Shown here: one piece after another, positions 1-6,532 of the stretch | Layout of the letters: each line of letters starts with the position of its first letter | How positions within the stretch are numbered: position 1 is the stretch's first letter | Source: an uncultured Peptococcaceae bacterium | GTDB taxonomy: Bacteria; Bacillota; Desulfotomaculia; Desulfotomaculales; Desulfocucumaceae | Direction of reading: 5' to 3' | Assembly (NCBI GenBank): GCA_958417755.1 | Contig: CATZDY010000093.1 | Span: 1 to 10,349, forward strand | Length of the DNA stretch: 10,349 nt | Position numbers and translations under genes: made by a program | Notes under the pieces: generated by a model | Seen by the model: the letters and a program-made list of their open reading frames with translations, nothing else | Told to the model about the DNA's origin: nothing | The model's database searches: none

Positions 1-206
1 TTTGGGCTTTTACAAGTCTTCAACAAATGATATTTCAAATAGCACAACAGGTTAAGTTAAAATATTAGTAAGGAGTAATGGTTTGTAAAACCAAGGTTAA
101 GATGATTCTACTGGGTAGAAGTGAATCTGTGGCTTGATGTATATAGTGGCTGTTTTTAATATTTAATTAAAACCCATATTTGTAATTTTATGCATACTTT
201 GTTTCA
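1..206 (+). other. Left-edge region; possible 3' tail of an upstream gene
   Basis: Two forward frames are open from the left edge. One ends with TAA at 53-55 and the other with TAG at 66-68, so either could be the C-terminus of a gene that begins outside the window; neither can be identified. The rest, up to the promoter at 207, has no convincing gene. An AAGGAG (70-75) lies only two bases before an ATG that opens a 19-codon frame, which is too close to serve it. Two small hairpins are visible: 106-120, with a 6-bp stem and 3-base loop, and an AT-only hairpin at about 154-172. Neither has a T tract, so neither is called a terminator. Confidence 0.2.
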
Positions 207-235
207 TTGCTTAATGAGAAAATGCTTGCTATAAT
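207..235 (+). promoter_or_regulatory. Sigma-A type promoter with extended -10
   Basis: The -35 box TTGCTT (207-212) is followed by a 17-base spacer and a perfect -10 box TATAAT (230-235). TGC directly before the -10 makes it an extended -10. Transcription should start near 242, about 60 bases before the membrane protein gene, and probably continues into ung. Confidence 0.7.
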
Positions 236-304
236 CAAATCATACAATAATAAAAATGATTCCTTTTATTTTATCTTTTATCTTAATAAAAGGAAGTGTT
301 TATA

Positions 305-1039
305 ATGCAATCATGGCTGATGGCAAGTATTATCATAATTTATTGTTTGCTTAATATTTTTGGAATAATTTTGTTGGCAAAAATCAACCCTGGTGTACAA
401 TGGCAATGGCCATATTTTGTGATGAGCGGGGTAGGTATTTTTGTAGCTTTTTTCGTTGTGTCTGAAAAATATGTATATGGTTTAATAAGTATAGGGATTA
501 TGCTTTTGGGGATTTTTTATCAATACATTCCTGCCAATCCAATTTTAAATTTTGGGCAGAAAACGGAAACCAAGAGTATCAAAAATTTGTTTTATAAGTA
601 TACGCCTCGTGTATCAAAAACCTTTTTATTCTTATGTGCGGGATTTGTATGGTGTTTTGCTGGTTATAAAATTTTGGGCATGGGGATTACAGATATGATG
701 CGTCATTGGTTGATTCCCATGATGAACCTTTGTTGCGCTTTATTCATTTTTTTTATTTTTTTTAAATTTATCTTTTTAAAGATGTTTAAAAAACATTGTC
801 ATAGGATTTATGCCTATGGAAAAGAAAAAGTATGTGTTTTTGCTTTTTTTGATGTAAAAGGATATATCATGATGGGTATTATGATTACCTTAGGAATTTT
901 ATTGCGAAATTTACATCTAATATCCCCTTTGTATTTAGGTACTTTTTACACTGGGTTGGGTTTATCCTTGGGGGTAGCAGGAATCTGTTTTTTTGTGATG
1001 TTTTTTTATCAATTCATCAGAAAAGCCAAGAATGTATAA
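305..1039 (+). CDS. Conserved-looking integral membrane protein of unknown function
   Basis: This 244-residue, very hydrophobic protein matches no family I can name. About six or seven membrane segments are visible, near residues 8-26, 37-53, 57-75, 105-122, 140-160, 187-201 and 208-235. A polar, basic linker lies at about 85-104 and another at 160-180. The last third looks like the conserved part: a FFDVKGY motif (181-187), then MITLGILLR (193-201), then FYTGLGLSLGVAG (214-226). There are several cysteines, with no clear metal-binding pattern. I chose the ATG at 305 because AAGGAAG (290-296) sits eight bases before it; the in-frame GTG at 296 lies inside that binding site. The gene has its own strong promoter. 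Only 29 bases with no terminator separate it from ung, so the two are probably co-transcribed. This need not mean a role in DNA repair. The reading frame is secure; the function is unknown. Confidence 0.8.
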   Translation: MQSWLMASIIIIYCLLNIFGIILLAKINPGVQWQWPYFVMSGVGIFVAFFVVSEKYVYGLISIGIMLLGIFYQYIPANPILNFGQKTETKSIKNLFYKYTPRVSKTFLFLCAGFVWCFAGYKILGMGITDMMRHWLIPMMNLCCALFIFFIFFKFIFLKMFKKHCHRIYAYGKEKVCVFAFFDVKGYIMMGIMITLGILLRNLHLISPLYLGTFYTGLGLSLGVAGICFFVMFFYQFIRKAKNV

Positions 1040-1068
1040 GCTTAATTTGAGTCAGATGGGGGATTTTT

Positions 1069-1770
1069 TTGTTTAAAATCGGAAACTCCTGGGATATTCA
1101 ATTGCAGCAAGAATTTAAAAAAACATATATGGTTCAATTATTGCAATGGCTTACTTTGATGTATCAAAATAGAAACATCCTTCCGGCGCAAAAAGATATA
1201 TTCCGTGCTTTACAACTTACTTCCTATGAAAAGGTGAAAGTGGTTATTGTTGGGCAGGATCCATACCCTGGTTTAGATAAAAAAGGAGTGTATCATGCCC
1301 ATGGTTTATCTTTTTCCAGTCAATCCAGGCATCAAGTACCTGCTTCTTTGAAAAATATTTTCAGAGAATTAGAAATGGATTTAGGGCATAAACCTCCTTT
1401 ATCCGCTGATTTAACTGGTTGGGCAAAACAGGGTGTGTTGTTGTTAAATACAGTGTTAACAGTGGAAGCTGGAAAAGCCAATTCACATAAAGATAAAGGG
1501 TGGGAGATTTTAACTGATTTCATCATAAAACAATTGGGAAATAATGATATGCCTATGGTATTTATTTTGTGGGGCAATCTTGCACAGAAAAAAGAAAAAT
1601 TGATTCAAGGAAAAAAGAAATGCATCATCAAGTCACCTCATCCCAGCCCTTTTTCCGCTGGCAGAGGCTTTTTTGGTTCTAAGCCTTTCTCTAGAACCAA
1701 TGATTTTTTGAAGGCCCATGGATTATCAGCAATTGATTGGAGCTCCTCCCATGTTTTCATGGATTGTTGA
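1069..1770 (+). CDS. ung: Uracil-DNA glycosylase, family 1
   Basis: The enzyme removes uracil from DNA by cutting the N-glycosidic bond, the first step of base excision repair in the cytoplasm. The 233 residues are close to the usual length of about 225. Family motifs are present in order: the water-activating loop GQDPY (62-66, catalytic Asp64), HGLSFS (78-83), PASLKNIF (91-98), LLLNTVLTV (124-132) and HPSPFSAGRGFFGSKPFSR (191-209, catalytic His191). The loop is unusual: the common GQDPYHGPG is replaced by GQDPYPGLDKKGVYH, with Pro for His at 67 and about five extra residues. Pro at this site occurs in some family 1 enzymes, but I do not know the longer loop from other members. The start is TTG, with GGGGGAT (1058-1064) as binding site. 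The next ATG, at residue 21, would remove the conserved N-terminal SWDIQLQQEF segment. It follows the membrane protein gene closely and is probably co-transcribed with it. Confidence 0.95.
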   Translation: MFKIGNSWDIQLQQEFKKTYMVQLLQWLTLMYQNRNILPAQKDIFRALQLTSYEKVKVVIVGQDPYPGLDKKGVYHAHGLSFSSQSRHQVPASLKNIFRELEMDLGHKPPLSADLTGWAKQGVLLLNTVLTVEAGKANSHKDKGWEILTDFIIKQLGNNDMPMVFILWGNLAQKKEKLIQGKKKCIIKSPHPSPFSAGRGFFGSKPFSRTNDFLKAHGLSAIDWSSSHVFMDC

Positions 1771-1800
1771 TTGACTTTATCTTAGCTGCTAAGGTATAAT
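1771..1800 (+). promoter_or_regulatory. Promoter of tRNA-Gly
   Basis: The -35 box TTGACT (1771-1776) begins directly after the ung stop codon. It is separated by 18 bases from a perfect TATAAT (1795-1800). The predicted start is a few bases before the mature tRNA at 1811, so the tRNA has its own compact transcription unit. Confidence 0.75.
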
Positions 1801-1810
1801 AAATGCATAA

Positions 1811-1885
1811 GCGGGTGTAGCTCAATGGTAGAGCATCAGCTTCCCAAGCTGAGGGTTGCGAGTTCGATCCTCGTCACCCGCTCCA
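1811..1885 (+). tRNA. tRNA-Gly (anticodon CCC)
   Basis: A full cloverleaf can be folded. The acceptor stem is GCGGGTG (1811-1817) with CACCCGC (1875-1881). The D stem is GCTC/GAGC around a 7-base loop. The anticodon stem is TCAGC/GCTGA (1836-1840, 1848-1852) with loop TTCCCAA, giving anticodon CCC at 1843-1845. The T arm is 1858-1874 with loop TTCGATC and one G-T closing pair. The discriminator base is T1882 and CCA is encoded (1883-1885). It reads GGG codons. The gene is alone between its own promoter and terminator. Confidence 0.97.
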
Positions 1886-1934
1886 AAATAAAAATAGACA
1901 AGCCTGTTGAGTAGGTTTGTCTATTTTTATTTTG
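1886..1934 (+). terminator. Intrinsic terminator after tRNA-Gly
   Basis: A long hairpin starts right after the tRNA. The 5' arm (about 1886-1905) pairs with the 3' arm (1913-1932) through roughly 20 bp with one G-T pair, around a 7-base loop at 1906-1912. The upper stem is TAGACAAGCCT/AGGTTTGTCTA and the base is A tract against T tract, ending in TTTTTATTTT. The A-rich 5' arm means it could also stop transcription coming from the other side. Confidence 0.85.
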
Positions 1935-2104
1935 CTTCCATGGATAAGATATTTTTATCATCTAATTATGACAAGAATATTGAGCAATGAACTGTGACAA
2001 TACATAAGGAACTATATACATGTAATGTAATGATAGGGGATTGCATGTACATGAGTTTTTTACACTATTGTTATTGATAACATATATGTAGCAGAGAGGG
2101 AAGT

Positions 2105-3028
2105 ATGGTAAGTTTAAAAGATAATTCAGTCTTTTGTGGAATCCTAATTGTGGTGGAATGTATTGTATGGGGCTTGGGAAATCCTCTCACTAAAATAGGC
2201 CTGGAGGTCATGCCTGCATTCTATTGTATTGCCATGAGATTTATATTGGCTTTCTTGCTTTTTATGCTTTTTTTCGGCAAGTATATGTTGAAAAAGATAC
2301 GTAAAGCATTTATAAAACCGTGTTTGATTATAGGGATTTTTACAGCCATATCATTTATTTCATGTTCCCTTGCCTTTAAATATACCCTTGCCACTACTGC
2401 TGGCTTTTTAATTTCTTTAGCAATTGTCTTTACGCCTTTTTTATCCTATTGTATTGCTAAAAAAAGAATTGAAAAAGAAAATCTCTTGGTCATAACAATT
2501 GTTGTGCTAGGCTTATATTGTCTTTGTGGGGGAGGCAGTGGTTTTCACTTTGGTTTGGGGGAATTGCTGGCTATCATAAGTTCTGTTAGCATGGCCTGTA
2601 TGTTGGAGTTTAGTGCCAGATATCTTTTGGAAATTGATCCCTTGCTTGTTTGTACTGTGCAATCAGGTGTCACAGGTATCATTTGTTTTTTCTTTGCTTT
2701 AGGATTTGAAGAATTTCCTGGATGGTCAGGCATTCCTCCCATAGGGTGGGGGGTGATCATCTATTTAGCTGTTGGTTGTACTTTTCTGGCTTATATTTTG
2801 CAAAATGTTTCTTTACGTAACCTATCTGCCACTTACGTGGCCCTAATTTTTTGTTCTGAGCCGATTTTTACTGCTATTTTTTCTTATGGATTATTAGGAG
2901 AAACATTGACCTATAAAGGATTGATTGGCGCTGGCTTTATTTTTGTTGGCATCGTATTGGCGTCTGTCTTGCCACTGTTAAAAATAAAATATAAAAGGAA
3001 AAGAAGGGTTTTACCACATACAAAATGA
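2105..3028 (+). CDS. EamA/DMT-superfamily membrane transporter
   Basis: This 307-residue protein has about ten membrane segments and looks like two repeated EamA halves, the usual size and layout of drug/metabolite transporters. The first half opens with the motif WGLGNPLTKIGLE (22-34). The second carries SEPIFTAIFSYGLLGE (251-266), the Glu-Pro and later Glu pattern typical of the second EamA repeat. The C-terminal tail is strongly basic (KIKYKRKRR, 293-301) and should face the cytoplasm. The ATG at 2105 is preceded by AGAGAGGG (2093-2100). The substrate cannot be read from the sequence; members export or import amino acids, nucleosides or drugs. It lies directly upstream of the trp promoter, but the operon starts independently after it, so a tryptophan link is only a guess. 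No convincing terminator follows it; the hairpin at 3044-3058 lacks a T tract. No clear promoter was found either; the gap before it contains two palindromes, TACATGTA (2017-2024) and CATGTACATG (2044-2053). Confidence 0.9.
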   Translation: MVSLKDNSVFCGILIVVECIVWGLGNPLTKIGLEVMPAFYCIAMRFILAFLLFMLFFGKYMLKKIRKAFIKPCLIIGIFTAISFISCSLAFKYTLATTAGFLISLAIVFTPFLSYCIAKKRIEKENLLVITIVVLGLYCLCGGGSGFHFGLGELLAIISSVSMACMLEFSARYLLEIDPLLVCTVQSGVTGIICFFFALGFEEFPGWSGIPPIGWGVIIYLAVGCTFLAYILQNVSLRNLSATYVALIFCSEPIFTAIFSYGLLGETLTYKGLIGAGFIFVGIVLASVLPLLKIKYKRKRRVLPHTK

Positions 3029-3082
3029 TATAAAAATGAGGCAATAAACTGGGTTTATACTATATTTAGTAAAATAAGGTGA

Positions 3083-3111
3083 TTGACAAGTGTATGATGA
3101 AGGCATATAAT
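3083..3111 (+). promoter_or_regulatory. trp operon promoter (perfect consensus)
   Basis: TTGACA (3083-3088), a 17-base spacer and TATAAT (3106-3111) match the housekeeping consensus exactly. The expected start is near 3118-3120, just before the T-box leader. A promoter this strong fits control by leader termination rather than by initiation. Confidence 0.9.
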
Positions 3112-3117
3112 ACGAAT

Positions 3118-3391
3118 ACATAAATTGAAACTGTTGAGCAAGAGAAGTAAGAAAAATCGGGTGTATCCAGAGAGCCGCTAGTTGGTGGGAATGCGGTGGC
3201 ATAGGTTTTTCTGAATGGACTTGTAAAGGCGGAGCGAAACCTTTGGGGAGTAGTAACCGACGGGAACCCTGTCCGTTATCAGTGGGGTGCATATGATGGT
3301 ATGCAAAATGAGAGGGCGTTTATCGTCAAATTAGGTGGTATCGCAGAAGTTATAAGCTTTTGTCCTATTATATAGGATAAAAGCTTTTTTT
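3118..3391 (+). promoter_or_regulatory. Tryptophan-specific T-box riboswitch leader
   Basis: This leader senses the charging state of tRNA-Trp. Stem I can be folded: CAAG (3139-3142) with CTTG (3220-3223), a specifier loop whose 3' side (3212-3219) contains TGG at 3216-3218, and GAAAAA/TTTTTC (3151-3156, 3206-3211). Above these come the AG bulge AGAGAG (3169-3174) and CCGC/GCGG (3175-3178, 3193-3196) closing the conserved GTTGGTG loop. A stem II-like hairpin lies at 3255-3277 and stem III at 3289-3304. The T-box sequence AGGTGGTATCGC is at 3333-3344. The antiterminator pairs TAGG (3332-3335) with CCTA (3364-3367). It has the 7-base bulge TGGTATC (3336-3342) for the tRNA CCA end, then GCAGAAG (3343-3349) with CTTTTGT (3357-3363). 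This excludes the terminator at 3354-3391. Uncharged tRNA-Trp should therefore turn on the trp genes. Confidence 0.95.
3354..3391 (+). terminator. T-box regulated terminator before trpE
   Basis: The 14-bp stem AAGCTTTTGTCCTA (3354-3367) / TAGGATAAAAGCTT (3373-3386), with one G-T pair and a 5-base loop, runs into seven T residues (3385-3391). Its 5' arm shares bases 3357-3367 with the antiterminator, so the two structures cannot coexist. Confidence 0.93.
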
Positions 3392-3423
3392 GTTATTCAA
3401 ATGAATTGACGTCTTACTCGATA

Positions 3424-3462
3424 ATGAAAAGAAGAAAGGAGTTTTCATCCCATCTTTGGTGA
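3424..3462 (+). other. Possible 12-codon leader reading frame ending in Trp-stop
   Basis: An ATG at 3424 opens the frame MKRRKEFSSHLW, whose last sense codon is TGG (3457-3459) directly before TGA. It lies after the T-box terminator and contains the only strong Shine-Dalgarno sequence before trpE (AAAGGAG, 3435-3441). It has no clear ribosome binding site of its own, so translation is doubtful. It is recorded because leader peptides with Trp codons after a T-box are known upstream of rtpA in Bacillus subtilis. Confidence 0.15.
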
Positions 3463-3478
3463 AAATGTGTCTATAACA

Positions 3479-4942
3479 ATGAAACCTACATGTGAACAAA
3501 TTGAAAAATTAGCTTCTGCATATACTGTAATTCCTATTTGCAAGGAGATTTATGCAGATATCAGCACGCCCATTACTTTATTAAGAAAAATATCGCAAAT
3601 TAGTAAGCGCTATTATTTATTGGAAAGTATTGAAGGTGGAGAACGCTGGGGGCGTTATTCCTTTTTAGGTTTTCATCCTATTATGCATTTGACCTGTAAG
3701 GATGGAATCATAAACATTGAAAATGCAAATGGAGAAATCGAGAAGATTCAGACAAAAAAGCCTTTGAGCATTGTTAGAAAGATTTTGGCCCAATATAAAT
3801 CGCCAAGATTACCGGATATGCCTCCCTTTACAGGAGGCTTTGTAGGATATTTTTCTTACAGCATGATTGCTTATGCTGAACCAGTGCTTTCATTGCAATC
3901 CAGTGAATTCAATGATTTTGATTTAATGTTGTTTGATAAAGTGATTGCTTATGACCACCTCAAGCAAAAAATAAGTATTGTTGTGAATATGAAAACAGAT
4001 AAAATCATGGATAATTACGGCAAGGCCATTGCTGATATTGAAAATATCGCAAGGCTTATCACAGATTTTACTCCATTGCCGAAAGTGCATACCCAGAGTA
4101 TTCCTGATTTTCATTGCAATGTAACTAAGGATGAGTATTGCCAGCTCATCATACAAGCAAAAGAATTGATTAAAAATGGGGATATTTTTCAAGTGGTTAT
4201 TTCCCGACGCTTTGAAACTCCATACCAAGATAGCTTGCTCAATGTCTATCGTGTTTTGAGAACAACTAACCCATCTCCTTATATGGTATTTTTACAAGCA
4301 GATGATGTGCAATTATGCAGTACTTCCCCTGAAACCTTGGTGAAGTTGCAAGATGGGAAAGTATATACTTTTCCAGTGGCTGGTTCACGGCCCCGGGGAG
4401 CCAATGCTGATGAGGATGAAATACTAGCGCAAGAATTATTACAAGATGATAAAGAATTGGCTGAGCATAATATGTTGGTTGATTTGGGGAGAAATGATGT
4501 GGGAAAAGTCTCAGCCTATCAATCCGTAAAGGTATTGGATTACCAGATGATCCATCGGTATTCCAGGATTATGCATATCACTTCAGTGGTAGAGGGAATG
4601 TTGAGGGAAGATTGTGATGCTTGTGATGCCTTAGAGGCCATTTTACCCGCAGGCACTTTATCCGGAGCGCCCAAAATTCGTGCTTGCGAAATTATTGATG
4701 ATTTAGAGAAAAACCCGCGAGGAATTTATGGCGGGGCCATTGGATATATGGATTTTTCAGGTAATATGGATACTTGTATAGCCATTCGTATGGCAGTGAA
4801 AAAGGATGAGAAAGTGTATATTCAATCTGGTGGCGGTATAGTGGCTGATAGCATTCCAGAGAAAGAATATGAGGAATCAGAAAATAAAGCCAAAGCAGTG
4901 ATGCAGGCCATGATGCAAGCAAGTGAGGTGGATGACATATGA
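3479..4942 (+). CDS. trpE: Anthranilate synthase component I
   Basis: TrpE converts chorismate to anthranilate and pyruvate, using ammonia delivered by TrpG; this is the first committed step to tryptophan. The 487 residues fit the usual length. The N-terminal region carries LLES (47-50) within LLESIEGGERWGRYSFLG, and the later NPSPYM (264-269) completes the site known for tryptophan feedback inhibition. The chorismate-binding domain shows PVAGSRPRG (299-307), LVDLGRND (333-340), GTLSGAPK (392-399) and SGGGIVADS (450-458). Ala in PVAGS, rather than the Lys of PabB, supports anthranilate synthase over aminodeoxychorismate synthase. The start is uncertain. ATG 3479 gives the N-terminus MKPTCEQIEKLA, which fits the family, but it has no nearby binding site. 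GTG 3467 (491 residues) has only GGTGA before it. The strong AAAGGAG at 3435-3441 is too far upstream of both. The gene overlaps trpG by four bases (ATGA). Confidence 0.96.
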   Translation: MKPTCEQIEKLASAYTVIPICKEIYADISTPITLLRKISQISKRYYLLESIEGGERWGRYSFLGFHPIMHLTCKDGIINIENANGEIEKIQTKKPLSIVRKILAQYKSPRLPDMPPFTGGFVGYFSYSMIAYAEPVLSLQSSEFNDFDLMLFDKVIAYDHLKQKISIVVNMKTDKIMDNYGKAIADIENIARLITDFTPLPKVHTQSIPDFHCNVTKDEYCQLIIQAKELIKNGDIFQVVISRRFETPYQDSLLNVYRVLRTTNPSPYMVFLQADDVQLCSTSPETLVKLQDGKVYTFPVAGSRPRGANADEDEILAQELLQDDKELAEHNMLVDLGRNDVGKVSAYQSVKVLDYQMIHRYSRIMHITSVVEGMLREDCDACDALEAILPAGTLSGAPKIRACEIIDDLEKNPRGIYGGAIGYMDFSGNMDTCIAIRMAVKKDEKVYIQSGGGIVADSIPEKEYEESENKAKAVMQAMMQASEVDDI

Positions 4943-5523
4943 TTCTTGTAATTGATAATTATGATAGTTTTTCCTATAATTTGGTTCAATTGGCCGGGGG
5001 CATAGAGAATCAAATTCAGGTGGTTCGTAATGATGCTATCAGTATAGAAGAAGTGAAAGATATGCGTCCTTCTCACTTGGTTATTTCCCCTGGCCCTGGT
5101 TTTCCTAAAAAAGCTGGCATTTGTGAAGACCTGGTTTTGGCAATGAAGGGCATTGTACCGATTCTAGGCGTTTGTTTAGGACATCAGGCCATTTGTGAGG
5201 CTTTTGGCGCTAAGATTATTTTAGCCCAAAAGCCTATGCATGGGAAACAGAGTCACGTTCATGTGGCCAATGGCAGTGCCATTTTTAAGGGATTACCTCC
5301 ATTGATACAAGCTGCCCGTTACCATTCCCTCGTGGTGGATCGCCAATCGCTGACAGATGATTTATTGGTGATTGCAGAAGGGGATACTGGAGAAATTATG
5401 GCAGTAAAACATCGAAACTATGAAATCTATGGGGTGCAATTTCATCCAGAATCTATTCTTACCCCGAATGGAGATATCATTATGCGGAACTTTTTAAGTA
5501 TTGGGAGTGAGAAAGATGATTAA
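4939..5523 (+). CDS. trpG: Anthranilate synthase component II (glutamine amidotransferase)
   Basis: TrpG is the glutaminase subunit that releases ammonia from glutamine for TrpE. Its 194 residues form one class I amidotransferase domain with no fusion. Visible elements are NYDSFSYNL (7-15), the oxyanion motif PGPG (51-54), the nucleophile Cys79 in GVCLGHQA (77-84), HGK (101-103), YHSLVV (128-133), and the catalytic His169 and Glu171 in FHPES (168-172). In low-GC bacteria TrpG may also serve PabB in folate synthesis. Its place between trpE and trpD, and the lack of a pabB gene here, support the tryptophan role; sharing cannot be excluded. GAGGTGGA (4925-4932) is a good binding site, inside the end of trpE. 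The four-base overlap suggests equal synthesis of the two subunits. Confidence 0.97.
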   Translation: MILVIDNYDSFSYNLVQLAGGIENQIQVVRNDAISIEEVKDMRPSHLVISPGPGFPKKAGICEDLVLAMKGIVPILGVCLGHQAICEAFGAKIILAQKPMHGKQSHVHVANGSAIFKGLPPLIQAARYHSLVVDRQSLTDDLLVIAEGDTGEIMAVKHRNYEIYGVQFHPESILTPNGDIIMRNFLSIGSEKDD

Positions 5524-6532
5524 AGAGGCTATTTATACCTTGTTGAATGGTAGTTCCCTTTCTTATGATACAGCAAAAGCTGTGATGGATGAAATCATGG
5601 AGGGAAAGGCTAGTAATGCTCAAATTGCTTCTTTTCTTACTGCCATGCGCATGAAGGGAGAAAGCATCGATGAAATAACTGCCTGCGCAGAAATTATGAG
5701 AAAGCACTGTACAAAATTGCATCATACAGGAGATGTTCTGGAGATTGTTGGAACCGGTGGGGATGAAGCATATACTTTTAATATTTCTACTATATCTGCT
5801 TTGGTAGTGGCTTCAGCAGGAATACCTGTGGCAAAGCATGGAAACCGCAGTGTTTCCAGTCAATGTGGTAGTGCAGATGTTTTAGAAGCATTAGGGGTAA
5901 AAATTGATTTGTCTGTGGAACAAAGCGCCAGAATCTTGAAAGAAGTAGGGATTTGTTTTATGTTTGCCCAGATTTATCATGCCTCAATGAAGTATGCAGC
6001 CCCTGTACGAAAGGAATTAGGGGTACGTACAATTTTTAATATTTTGGGTCCTTTGGCCAATCCTGCGGGGGCTAATTTACAGCTTTTAGGGGTATATGAC
6101 GAAAATTTAGTAGAACCCTTAGCTCGGGTATTGTCTAATTTAGGGGTTAAGAGGGCCATGGTTGTGCATGGACATGATGGATTGGATGAAGTATCTTTAT
6201 GCAGTTCTACCACTGTGTGTGAGGTATACGGTAATCAATGTAATAGCTTTTTCTTAGATCCTAGGCAATTTGGCTTTCAACATTGTCAGCCAGAAGATTT
6301 ATTGGGTGGGGATCCCAAAAAGAATGCGGAAATTGCCTTTAGGATTCTAGAAGGAGAGAAAGGGCCTAAACGAGATATTGTGATATTAAATGCAGCAGTT
6401 TGTTTGTATATGTCTTTTCATCATATTACCTTGCGGGAATGTGTGAAGTTAGCAGCTGATTTAATTGATACAGGAAAAGCCTTACAAAAATTACAATCAT
6501 TCATTCGGTATTCCAATGAGGTGGCCTCATGA
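5516..6532 (+). CDS. trpD: Anthranilate phosphoribosyltransferase
   Basis: TrpD joins anthranilate to PRPP to give phosphoribosyl-anthranilate, the second step. The product has 338 residues, the usual length. An N-terminal helical domain (about 1-70) precedes the alpha/beta domain. The latter carries GTGGD (79-83) and NIST (89-92) for PRPP and magnesium, KHGNRSVSS (107-115), CGSADVLEALG (117-127), and VRKELGVRTIFNILGPLANP around the anthranilate site. I chose ATG 5516, preceded by GGGAG (5503-5507), because MIKEAIYTLL is the normal family beginning; an in-frame TTG at 5501 would add five residues. The gene overlaps the end of trpG by eight bases and meets trpC with an ATGA overlap. It is a separate gene, not fused to trpG as in enteric bacteria. 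Confidence 0.97.
   Translation: MIKEAIYTLLNGSSLSYDTAKAVMDEIMEGKASNAQIASFLTAMRMKGESIDEITACAEIMRKHCTKLHHTGDVLEIVGTGGDEAYTFNISTISALVVASAGIPVAKHGNRSVSSQCGSADVLEALGVKIDLSVEQSARILKEVGICFMFAQIYHASMKYAAPVRKELGVRTIFNILGPLANPAGANLQLLGVYDENLVEPLARVLSNLGVKRAMVVHGHDGLDEVSLCSSTTVCEVYGNQCNSFFLDPRQFGFQHCQPEDLLGGDPKKNAEIAFRILEGEKGPKRDIVILNAAVCLYMSFHHITLRECVKLAADLIDTGKALQKLQSFIRYSNEVAS

Noticed and set aside
78..137. 19-codon frame after AAGGAG near the left edge
   Set aside because: The Shine-Dalgarno sequence is only two bases from the ATG, the peptide has no recognisable character, and no promoter is seen before it.
3044..3058. Hairpin ATAAAC-TGG-GTTTAT after the transporter gene
   Set aside because: A 6-bp AT-rich stem with a 3-base loop and no T tract is too weak to call a terminator.
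3011..3292. 93-codon reverse-strand frame across the trp leader
   Set aside because: It lies on the opposite strand of the trp promoter and T-box RNA, whose structure explains the base pattern, and it has no family features.
3406..3425. TTGACG followed by GATAAT after the T-box terminator, as a second trp promoter
   Set aside because: The spacer is only eight bases, far too short for a promoter.
4939..5523. PabA assignment for the glutamine amidotransferase
   Set aside because: It overlaps trpE and trpD and there is no pabB or pabC nearby; a dual role is possible but trpG is the better name.
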